A DNA stretch of 36,744 bases, taken from the NCBI GenBank assembly GCA_027078415.1, contig JALWYX010000070.1, positions 1-36,744 on the forward strand. Reading direction: 5' to 3'. Shown here one piece after another: positions 25,163-32,617 of this stretch. The first letter of the stretch is position 1. Each line of letters begins with the position of its first letter. The notes under the pieces were generated by a model that saw only the letters and a program-made list of their open reading frames with translations, made no database searches and was not told where the DNA came from. A program made the position numbers and the translations under genes. This DNA comes from Thermoanaerobaculia bacterium. Its GTDB lineage: Bacteria; Acidobacteriota; Thermoanaerobaculia; JALWYX01.

Positions 25163-26159
25163 AGTGGTGCTTATAAAAGGTGACGGTGTTGGCCCTGAGG
25201 TATCTAAATCGGTGGTAGATATACTGGATGCTGCTGAGTGTGGGATAGAGTGGATAGAAGTTGAAGCTGGACTCCCAGCTATAGAAAGATACGGTACGCC
25301 GTTGCCAGAGAATGTGATAGATATTGTAAAAGATAAAGGTGTGGCTCTTAAAGGGCCTGTAACTACTCCAGTTGGTAAAGGGTTTAGATCTGTAAATGTT
25401 ACACTTAGGCAGAGTTTAGATCTGTATGTGAATCTTAGACCTGTTAGAAGCTTACCAGGTGTAGCTAGTAGGTATAAGGATGTTGATCTGGTTATAGTAC
25501 GAGAAAACACAGAAGGACTTTATAAAGGTATTGAGTATGAGGTTGTTGATGGAGTAGTCGAAAGTATAAAAGTTATAACGCGTACAGCTTCTCTTAGGAT
25601 AGCGAAATTTGCTTTCGAATATGCTGTTAGAAAGGGAAGAAAAAAGGTTACTGCTGCGCATAAAGCTAATATAATGAAGATGGTGGATGGTCTTTTCCTG
25701 CAATGCTTTAGGGAGGTGGCTGAAAAGTATCCTGATATAGAGGCGGATGAAAAGATTATCGATAATTTGTGTATGCAACTAGTTTTAAATCCTGATAAAT
25801 TTGACGTTTTGGTCATGGAAAATTTCTACGGTGATGTGGTTTCTGATCTGGCTGCTGGTTTGGTTGGAGGTTTGGGTGTTGCTCCTGGGGCTAATATAGG
25901 GGATAAAATAGGTGTGTTTGAAGCGGTTCATGGTAGTGCTCCAGATATAGCAGGTAAAGGGATAGCTAATCCTATTGCACTACTTCAATCTGCTATACTG
26001 ATGCTAGAGTACCTGTCTCTAGATGAAAAAGCAGAACTTGTATATAAAGCCTTGTGTTATACGCTAGAGTGTAAAGGTATAAAAACTCCAGACTTAGGAG
26101 GTACAGCTACAACTGAGGAATTTACCAAAGCTGTTATAGATTCTCTTGAGAAAGTGTAG
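25152..26159 (+). CDS. NAD-type isocitrate dehydrogenase / isopropylmalate dehydrogenase family
   Basis: Beta-decarboxylating dehydrogenase of 335 residues. IKGDGVGPEV (8-17), TTPVGKGFRSVNVTLRQ (~75-91), LYVNLRPVRSLPG (~95-107), IVRENTEGLYKG (~116-127), the catalytic Lys in AAHKANIMK (~173-181) and MENFYGDVVSDLAAGLVGG (~218-236) with the metal-binding Asp residues are visible. Ser-x-Asn before the first Arg block and the absence of a Leu-rich substrate pocket favour isocitrate over isopropylmalate. HGSAPDIAGK has Asp-Ile where NADP enzymes have Lys-Tyr, so NAD use is expected. AGGAGG lies 5 nt before the ATG. Its 3' end overlaps convergent dsbD by 26 nt. Homoisocitrate or tartrate relatives remain possible. 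Confidence 0.85.
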   Translation: MGIEVVLIKGDGVGPEVSKSVVDILDAAECGIEWIEVEAGLPAIERYGTPLPENVIDIVKDKGVALKGPVTTPVGKGFRSVNVTLRQSLDLYVNLRPVRSLPGVASRYKDVDLVIVRENTEGLYKGIEYEVVDGVVESIKVITRTASLRIAKFAFEYAVRKGRKKVTAAHKANIMKMVDGLFLQCFREVAEKYPDIEADEKIIDNLCMQLVLNPDKFDVLVMENFYGDVVSDLAAGLVGGLGVAPGANIGDKIGVFEAVHGSAPDIAGKGIANPIALLQSAILMLEYLSLDEKAELVYKALCYTLECKGIKTPDLGGTATTEEFTKAVIDSLEKV

Positions 26160-27927
26160 ATCTATTATTGTCTAGTTTGGATAGAGCTTTTTCTATTTCA
26201 GATACAGAGATAAGTTCGCCGAAAACGTACTTTTCTCCTGAAGGATAATAAAGCACATAGAAAGGCACCCCTTTTTTCCCATGACTGAATAGAAATTTGG
26301 ATATCTCCTCGTTTTTGTTTGTCCAATCAGCTTTTAGCGGCTTAACCTTATACTTTCTAAAGAAATTTGCTACTTTTTCTGTATTCAAGATCATCGCTTC
26401 GTTAACTTTGCATGTCAAGCACCAATCTGCAGTAACATCCACGAATACCGGGAAACCCATAGATAGATATCGATCTATCTTCGAACTAGAAAACGGTTCC
26501 CATTCTATTATCGATTCTTTCTCGGTTCTAAGATCGTTGGAAATCTTTTTTCTACTTACCGTTGCTGCTTTGTCGTTAGTTACAGAGTAGATAGGAAAGA
26601 TAAAAGAAATCAAAGTAAGAGTAAGTGCTAAAGTTCTTTTTAACGACTGTAGGTTTGAGCTAAGCCATACGAAAAACGCGAGTATTATAAAAGACGTTTG
26701 TACTTTTGCTAAAGAGATGCTGTCTAGCTGTCCGTGCAAAATATAGAATATCCATACTATCGACAACAGGAGAAGAAAACCCATACTTTTTTTAAAACTT
26801 TCCATCCAGGGTCCCGGTTTGGGTAATATTTTAGACGCGTTTGGTTTTATAGCTATTATTATAAAAGGTAAAGACATACCTACTCCTATTGCAGTAAAAA
26901 TGGTAAAAGTTACATATGCTGGTGAAGCTATGGCGAAAGATACAGCTGTTCCAAGAAAAGGAGCAGAACAGGGTGTGGCCATAAGTGTCGCGAACATACC
27001 TGTTAGAAAATCTCCCACTATTCCTTCATGTTTTTTTGTTCCTAAAGCGTTTAGAATAAATTTAGGAGGTGATATTTCAAAAATTCCCCATAGATTCAAA
27101 GTAAAAAGTACTATTATCTCTCCTAGAAATACTACAAAACCGGGGTTTTGAAACTGTACTCCCCACCCTACACTTTTACCTGCTATAGTAGCTAGTATTA
27201 CAAAAATTGCTAGTAATATAAAAGAGAAAATTATTCCAAGGGAAGTTACTAGAGTACTAATTCTTACTTTTAGATTGTTCCCTTGAGACGCTTTTATAAG
27301 CGAAAATATCTTTAAAGAGAGAACCGGTAGAACGCATGGCATTATGTTTAGAATTAAACCTCCTAATATTCCAAAGAGAATGTAGATATATATTGACTTA
27401 GATGCGTTTTGGTGCTGTTTGATCCCGGTTTTTGCGGTTAAGTACGATACTTCTATCTGAAATTCTTCGTCGTCTGGAGGAAGACACTGTTTATCGTCGC
27501 ACGCCTGAAAAGTTACTTTACCTTTTATTATCTCCTTATCGTTCGTAATTTTTGATGGTGTTTTGAGAATAGCTGTAATTTTAACCTTTCCTTCGTAAAC
27601 AGAAAGTTCCTTTTCGGCAAAAGTAAATTTGGCTAGTTTTGCAGCTGGATACTTTGTATCTACTATTTGCCATTTCTCAGGAATCGAAAACTCTACTTTT
27701 GTAGGAATAAGAAATTCCTCTGTAGGTTTATTTGAATTTATATGCCACCCTTGTGCTATATCTAAAGTGATCGATACGTCTACCTCACTACCTGGTGCAG
27801 TTTCTACCTTTTTCGGTTCTACCAATACTGTAACCACCTCTTTGGAAGAAGCTAATACAGATATAGGTAGAATGACAACCGTTAATATAATTAGATAGAA
27901 TGTGTAAAAAGTAGTTTTGCTACGCAT
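26134..27927 (-). CDS. dsbD: Thiol:disulfide interchange protein DsbD (three-domain)
   Basis: Carries electrons from cytoplasmic thioredoxin across the inner membrane to periplasmic thiol proteins. In 597 residues: signal peptide ending near LAS-S (~26-28); N-terminal periplasmic domain to ~170 with Cys143/Cys148 in QACDDKQC; membrane domain ~178-450 with about eight hydrophobic segments and its Cys pair Cys198 (IMPCVLP) and Cys320 (ATPCSAP); C-terminal thioredoxin-like domain with Cys503 and Cys506 in DWCLTCK. All six redox Cys are present. No cytochrome-maturation or Dsb partner is adjacent. Its 3' end overlaps convergent isocitrate dehydrogenase by 26 nt. No strong Shine-Dalgarno is seen before the ATG. 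Confidence 0.92.
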   Translation of the reverse strand: MRSKTTFYTFYLIILTVVILPISVLASSKEVVTVLVEPKKVETAPGSEVDVSITLDIAQGWHINSNKPTEEFLIPTKVEFSIPEKWQIVDTKYPAAKLAKFTFAEKELSVYEGKVKITAILKTPSKITNDKEIIKGKVTFQACDDKQCLPPDDEEFQIEVSYLTAKTGIKQHQNASKSIYIYILFGILGGLILNIMPCVLPVLSLKIFSLIKASQGNNLKVRISTLVTSLGIIFSFILLAIFVILATIAGKSVGWGVQFQNPGFVVFLGEIIVLFTLNLWGIFEISPPKFILNALGTKKHEGIVGDFLTGMFATLMATPCSAPFLGTAVSFAIASPAYVTFTIFTAIGVGMSLPFIIIAIKPNASKILPKPGPWMESFKKSMGFLLLLSIVWIFYILHGQLDSISLAKVQTSFIILAFFVWLSSNLQSLKRTLALTLTLISFIFPIYSVTNDKAATVSRKKISNDLRTEKESIIEWEPFSSSKIDRYLSMGFPVFVDVTADWCLTCKVNEAMILNTEKVANFFRKYKVKPLKADWTNKNEEISKFLFSHGKKGVPFYVLYYPSGEKYVFGELISVSEIEKALSKLDNNRSTLSQENL

Positions 27928-27972
27928 AGTACTTACAATTACGTTTTTTTTAAAATTTCGGTTTTCTCAAGA

Positions 27973-27982
27973 ATGATATCAT
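27973..27982. promoter_or_regulatory. Perfect 10-bp palindrome in a divergent spacer (possible operator)
   Basis: ATGATATCAT at 27973-27982 reads the same on both strands. A related ATGAT...ATCAT pair follows directly at 27981-27996, overlapping a plus-strand TATTAT (27988-27993) that could be a -10 box for the aminotransferase gene. It is the only such element in the 94-nt or longer spacer between dsbD and the aminotransferase. The binding protein is unknown, and chance is possible in AT-rich DNA. Confidence 0.3.
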
Positions 27983-28033
27983 GATGGTATTATCATAGAG
28001 AAAATAATGTAGGTTCGAGCAGTGGTGAAAAGT

Positions 28034-29194
28034 ATGGTTACTAAGAGAGTGGAGTGTATAGGAGAATCTCAGACTTTGGAGGTAAAAGCGTTAGAGAGCC
28101 GGTTGAGAGCGGAAGGTAAAAACATTATATCTCTTAGCGCAGGTGAACCAGATTTTGATCCTCCTGAAGAACTACTTGTATTTGTACAAAAGTCGTTAGC
28201 AGGAGTGCAAAGGTATGAAGCTGTCGAAGGTTTGTACGAGCTTAGGATCAAAATAATAGAAGAGTACAATAGACGTTTTGATAGCTGTTTGGAGGTTGAT
28301 AACGTAATTATAACTGTTGGAGCTAAATCTGCGATAGCTTTGTTGTTTTTGGCTCTACTGGAAACTGGCGATGAAGCTATTGTAATCTCACCTTACTGGG
28401 TTAGCTATATTCCTCTGATAAGCTTAACGGGTGCTACTGTATCTGTGATAGATTCGTCTAAAGATAATTTTTTGCCTTCTATAGATAGCGTACTGGCTGC
28501 TATTTCTCCTGCGAGTAAACTTGTTGTTTTAAACTATCCTTCAAATCCTACTGCTCAAGTTGTGAGTGAAGATTTTTATAAAGAGTTAAGTACAGTTCTG
28601 GGAGGGAGAGATTTGATAGTTCTAAACGACGAAACCTATCTGGATTTTGTATACCCTCCGCTTGTTCCCGCATCTATTGCTACTTACTGGAACGATAATT
28701 TTGCTATCGTTGGATCGTTTTCTAAAAAGTTTGCCATTCCCGGCTGGCGTGTTGGATACCTTATAGCCAACAAAGTTATAATAAAAGCTGTAAAAAAACT
28801 GCAAAGCCACTTTTTTTCTCATCCATCTTCTATAGCTATGTATGGGGCTCTCGGTGCATTTAAGGTAGGGCAAAAATGGTTTGAAGAAAAGCTAAAAGAG
28901 TATAAAGATAGGAGGGATAAACTTGTCTCTTTTTTCGATGATCTGAACTGGAACTATTTACCTCCCAAAGGTACTTTTTATATTTTTCTTGATATAACTA
29001 GAGCGAAATCTTTAATAAACGTTAGTAGCTCTGTTGAAGTAGCTAAGTTTTTTCTCCAAGATTTAGGTATATCTGTTGTACCAGGTATTGCGTTTGGTAA
29101 CGATTCTTTTGTACGAATATCTTACGCTGTGGATAACAGTAAGCTTACTACTTTTATGGAAAGGTTTTACGATTGGTATAGGAGGGTACGATGA
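28034..29194 (+). CDS. Aspartate-aminotransferase-type PLP enzyme
   Basis: Fold-type I aminotransferase of the bacterial Ig subgroup, 386 residues from the chosen ATG. Landmarks (numbered from ATG): ISLSAGEPDFDPPEE (~32-46), the PLP loop VGAKSAIALL (~95-104), NYPSNPTAQ (~167-175), NDETYLDFVY with the Asp-Tyr pair (~198-207), the Schiff-base Lys231 in SFSKKFAIPGWRVGY and late FVRISYA with the substrate-carboxylate Arg. It probably transfers the amino group of aspartate, but other amino acids cannot be excluded. Two tandem GTGs at 28022 and 28025 would add four residues; the ATG is preferred because GGTGA sits just before it and family proteins start near here. The M2 peptidase gene overlaps its stop by 4 nt. 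Confidence 0.85.
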   Translation: MVTKRVECIGESQTLEVKALESRLRAEGKNIISLSAGEPDFDPPEELLVFVQKSLAGVQRYEAVEGLYELRIKIIEEYNRRFDSCLEVDNVIITVGAKSAIALLFLALLETGDEAIVISPYWVSYIPLISLTGATVSVIDSSKDNFLPSIDSVLAAISPASKLVVLNYPSNPTAQVVSEDFYKELSTVLGGRDLIVLNDETYLDFVYPPLVPASIATYWNDNFAIVGSFSKKFAIPGWRVGYLIANKVIIKAVKKLQSHFFSHPSSIAMYGALGAFKVGQKWFEEKLKEYKDRRDKLVSFFDDLNWNYLPPKGTFYIFLDITRAKSLINVSSSVEVAKFFLQDLGISVVPGIAFGNDSFVRISYAVDNSKLTTFMERFYDWYRRVR

Positions 29195-30981
29195 AGAGAT
29201 GGCTTGTTATACCGCTACTTTTTTCTAGCACGTTTTGTTTATTTTCTGAGGAAAAGGTTAACGAAGCTAAAAAGTTTATAAATGAGGCTGAAGAAAGGCT
29301 AGAGAAGAAATGGATAGAAGCAGAGAGGATTAATTGGATTTATCAAACTTATATCACTTACGATACTTCTCTTATAGCTAGCAACGTGAATGAAGAACTC
29401 TCTAATCTTACAATGGCTCTTATAAAAGATTCTACTAAATTTACCAATGTTATAAAGGATCCGGTTACCGACAGAAAGTTTAAACTTCTTCAAGTTAGCG
29501 TAAATCTTGCTACTCCTTCTGATTCTAGTAAAAGTAGCAGGTTAGCTAAGGTTGCTACTGAGATGGAGAGTATATACTCAACTGGTAAAGCGTGTGTAGA
29601 TGGTAAATGTTATTCGTTGGACGAAGCGATCAAAATTTTAGCTGATAGTAAGGATTATAAGTTGGCTTTGAAGTTGTGGAAGGGATGGAGAGACGCTGTA
29701 GGACCTAAGATAAAACCTTTATACTCGGAGTACGTTTCTCTTAGTAATCAAGGGGCTCGAGAAATAGGATTTGCCGATGTAGGAGAACTGTGGCGCTCTC
29801 GTTTTGATATGCCATCTGAGCGGTTTTTGGAGGTGGTTGACGCTTTGTGGCAGGAGGTTAAACCTCTGTATGAGAGTTTGCACTGTTACGTGCGAGGTAG
29901 ATTATCGGATTATTATGGCGACGATTTAGTCCCGAAAAGCGGTTATATACCTGCACATATACTTGGAAATATGTGGGCTCAAGATTGGAGTAACATTTAC
30001 CAAATCATTGCACCTCCAGAGTTTAGGAGAAAGATGGTAAGTATTAAAGAATCTTTAAATAAAAAGGGTGTTGATGAAAAAGGCATGGTTAAATATGCTG
30101 AGAATTTCTTTGTTTCTCTGGGGTTTGAACCGTTGCCCGATTCTTTTTGGGAACGTTCTATGTTTAAACGTCCTAGGGATAGAGAGGTAGTGTGTCATGC
30201 AAGCGCTTGGAATATAGATATGAAGGACGATTTACGTATCAAAATGTGTATATCTATAACGGACGAAGATTTTAAAGTGATACACCATGAGCTCGGACAC
30301 AATTTTTATCAAAGGGCTTATAAAGATCAACCTCCCCTATTTCGTGCTGGAGCTCATACCGGATTCCATGAAGCTATAGGTGATACTATTGTATTATCTA
30401 TTACACCTTCCTATCTTAAAGAAATAGGTCTAATAGAAGATATCCCCGAAGGTTGGGATTTGCCTTTTTTGTTACAGTTGGCGCTGGAAAAAGTTGTTTT
30501 TCTTCCGTTCGGATATCTTATTGATAAGTGGAGGTGGGAAGTATTCTCCGGTAAGATATCTGAAGAAAAATTTAACGAACGTTGGTGGGAACTACGTAAA
30601 GAATTGCAAGGAATAGCTCCACCTGTTGAAAGAACAGAAAAAGATTTTGATCCTGGAGCTAAATACCATATTCCCGCCAATGTTCCCTACATTCGTTACT
30701 TCCTTGCACATATATTACAATTCCAATTTCATAAAGCTTTGTGTGATTTAGCGGGATTTAAAGGTCCTCTTCATGAGTGTTCTATATATAAAAGTAGAAA
30801 GGCCGGGGAAAAATTTATAGAGATGATGCAGAAAGGTGCATCTGCACCGTGGATGGATACTTTAGCTGTTTTGACAGGTGCCAGAGAAATGAGTGCTAAA
30901 CCTCTTCTGATCTATTTTTCTCCCTTAAAAAAATGGTTGGACTCTGAGAATAAAAAGTACGGATATAAATGCGGTTGGTAA
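29191..30981 (+). CDS. M2-family peptidyl-dipeptidase (bacterial ACE homologue), exported
   Basis: Zinc metallopeptidase that removes C-terminal dipeptides from oligopeptides, homologous to angiotensin-converting enzyme. At 596 residues it has the single-domain length. A signal peptide (KRWLVIPLLFSSTFCLF) predicts export. The zinc site is intact: HEXXH at 366-370 (IHHELGHNFYQ) and the third ligand Glu394 in GFHEAIGD. Other ACE blocks are clear: WRSRFDMP, GYIPAHILGNMWAQDWSNIY (~251-270), FKRPRDREVVCHASAW, and PYIRYFLAHILQFQFHKALC near the C-terminus. It starts at an ATGA overlap with the aminotransferase stop, with GGAGGG 4 nt upstream. The next gene overlaps its end by 13 nt. Periplasmic peptide use is the likely role. 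Confidence 0.9.
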   Translation: MKRWLVIPLLFSSTFCLFSEEKVNEAKKFINEAEERLEKKWIEAERINWIYQTYITYDTSLIASNVNEELSNLTMALIKDSTKFTNVIKDPVTDRKFKLLQVSVNLATPSDSSKSSRLAKVATEMESIYSTGKACVDGKCYSLDEAIKILADSKDYKLALKLWKGWRDAVGPKIKPLYSEYVSLSNQGAREIGFADVGELWRSRFDMPSERFLEVVDALWQEVKPLYESLHCYVRGRLSDYYGDDLVPKSGYIPAHILGNMWAQDWSNIYQIIAPPEFRRKMVSIKESLNKKGVDEKGMVKYAENFFVSLGFEPLPDSFWERSMFKRPRDREVVCHASAWNIDMKDDLRIKMCISITDEDFKVIHHELGHNFYQRAYKDQPPLFRAGAHTGFHEAIGDTIVLSITPSYLKEIGLIEDIPEGWDLPFLLQLALEKVVFLPFGYLIDKWRWEVFSGKISEEKFNERWWELRKELQGIAPPVERTEKDFDPGAKYHIPANVPYIRYFLAHILQFQFHKALCDLAGFKGPLHECSIYKSRKAGEKFIEMMQKGASAPWMDTLAVLTGAREMSAKPLLIYFSPLKKWLDSENKKYGYKCGW

Positions 30982-32084
30982 CAGTACCTAAAATAGATGA
31001 TCCATTGGCAACTAATTTGCTTGTTAAAGTAGGTGCGGTAAACGGTATCGGTATTTACATGCATCTCTCCTTTGTTTTAGTTGTAATAGTACTTTATTTG
31101 CTCTTCGGTGGTAATATAGAGTCTTTTGTATTCTCCGTTTTGTTAACTTGTTTTATGTTTTTATCGGTTGTGTTGCATGCATTTTTTCACCTTGTTTATC
31201 TTAGAAAAGCGGGCATTAGAATGACCGAAACTTTAATATATCCTATAGGAGTAGTATCACGTTTCAATATTGTTCCCGATGGAGTAATAGAAGCTTTAAC
31301 ATTTTTAATAGCTCCCTTTGGAAGTATATTTGTAGGTACAGTTCTAATTAGCTTGTTAAACGGTAGTTGGCCTTCAGATCTCTTTGTTGTCAGCTACGAT
31401 AATCTGCTATTTTTCGTAGCGTTGTTTAACATTTTCTTGGGATTGTTTAACCTATTACCCGTTTTTCCCTTAGATGGCGCGAGGGTTTTGAGGGGTATAT
31501 TGTCTATCTTTCTACAGTATGAAACTGCTAGTAATATATCTATTTTTGTAGGTATTTTAATTGCTATACTCCTAACCCTTTCTTTTCCTGCTTCTCCTTT
31601 AAGTTGGATATTTCTATTTTTTGCTATTCTATCTGCGACAGCGGAAACCTCTATGACTAAAGTGATATCGTTAGTAGCAGGTAGACCTGTCAAGGAAGTT
31701 ATGGAAGTTGATTTTAAGACAATAAGTGTCGACGCGTCTCCGATAGACGCAGTAAAAGTATTAAAAAAGGTGCATCATGATTTCTTACCTGTTGTAACTG
31801 CAGGTGGTAACCCACGTGGAGTTATCAATTTAGAGCGCGCTCTTCAATTTACCAAGCTACAAAATAGGGGCATTTTACTAGATAATCTTAAGATTGGTAA
31901 TATAGCTATAAAGGTACCTGTTGTAGAACCGGAATCTATTTTGTGGGAGTATTTACCTGAGATAACTTCAACAACTACCCCTGCAGTTGTGTTGGTAAGT
32001 AAGAATGGTAACCTTATAGGTATGGTTACGCGCAATTCGGTAGAGAAATTTATGTTGATAGTGGATTTTTTACGCTCTAACTAA
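30969..32084 (+). CDS. Site-2-protease-like (M50) membrane protein with CBS pair; catalytic Glu missing
   Basis: A 371-residue membrane protein with the M50/S2P layout: GIGIYMHLSFVL first helix, helices to ~230, then two CBS domains (~245-295 and ~310-365). Active members cut substrates inside the membrane using HExxH and a distant Asp. Here the first motif reads VVLHAFFHLVYLRKAG: His70 and His74 remain but the catalytic Glu is Ala71. The second motif NLLPVFPLDGARVLRG with Asp169 is intact. So metal could bind but proteolysis should fail; a regulatory or scaffolding pseudoprotease sensing adenine nucleotides via CBS is one reading. The ATG overlaps the M2 peptidase end by 13 nt. Its end overlaps the convergent SRAP gene by 4 nt. 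Confidence 0.8.
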   Translation: MRLVTVPKIDDPLATNLLVKVGAVNGIGIYMHLSFVLVVIVLYLLFGGNIESFVFSVLLTCFMFLSVVLHAFFHLVYLRKAGIRMTETLIYPIGVVSRFNIVPDGVIEALTFLIAPFGSIFVGTVLISLLNGSWPSDLFVVSYDNLLFFVALFNIFLGLFNLLPVFPLDGARVLRGILSIFLQYETASNISIFVGILIAILLTLSFPASPLSWIFLFFAILSATAETSMTKVISLVAGRPVKEVMEVDFKTISVDASPIDAVKVLKKVHHDFLPVVTAGGNPRGVINLERALQFTKLQNRGILLDNLKIGNIAIKVPVVEPESILWEYLPEITSTTTPAVVLVSKNGNLIGMVTRNSVEKFMLIVDFLRSN

Positions 32085-32617
32085 CCAAAAGGTAAAGCAC
32101 GTCTTTTAAATATTTTAGGTAACTGAAACGTTAGAGCCGGATAAGAATAAGTTGTGTCTCCCTCTAACCAGGGGGTTATTTTTTCCTTTTTTACTATAAG
32201 AGGCATGCGTGAGTGAAGTTTAACAATTTCACTACTAGAAGGTATAGTTACTAATGCACTTTCGTAGTAGTTGTCTTCTACTAGTTTCGCTACAAAACCT
32301 ATGAAAAAGAGCTTTTCTCCCTTGACTTTACACTCTATGTTACTTCTTGTATCCTTAGATTTTACCCAGAAGGAAGTTGCAGGAGCTAAAGCAAAATGAA
32401 AATCTGATTTTCTTTTTGCTACAGTTTCTATCCGTATATTAAACCAGTTTCGTTTTCTACCTCTTAGCACCCATTCTGCTGTTATTAACCCATCTTTTGT
32501 AAGAAGCGGCAGTTTAGTGAATGGTCTAGCATGGATAGGTAGTCTGATCGCTATCTTTTTACCTAATGTTTCCTGTAGTTCTTTTATAGTTGTTTCTAAG
32601 TCGAATCTACCGCACAT
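32081..32617 (-). CDS. SRAP (HMCES/YedK)-family protein, divergent at the catalytic Glu
   Basis: SRAP proteins crosslink abasic sites in single-stranded DNA through Cys2, shielding them from cleavage. The start MCGRF with Cys2 is kept, so this ATG is secure. NIRIET (60-65) matches NARAET with the conserved Asn and Glu, and the late His135 in LHSRMPLIV matches HxRMP. The usual PADGFYEW block, whose Glu helps reverse the crosslink, appears here as PATSFWVK (79-86), so Glu is replaced by Val85. At 178 residues it is shorter than most (about 200-230). It overlaps the upstream PabBC gene by 11 nt and the convergent S2P-like gene by 4 nt. Confidence 0.8.
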   Translation of the reverse strand: MCGRFDLETTIKELQETLGKKIAIRLPIHARPFTKLPLLTKDGLITAEWVLRGRKRNWFNIRIETVAKRKSDFHFALAPATSFWVKSKDTRSNIECKVKGEKLFFIGFVAKLVEDNYYESALVTIPSSSEIVKLHSRMPLIVKKEKITPWLEGDTTYSYPALTFQLPKIFKRRALPFG

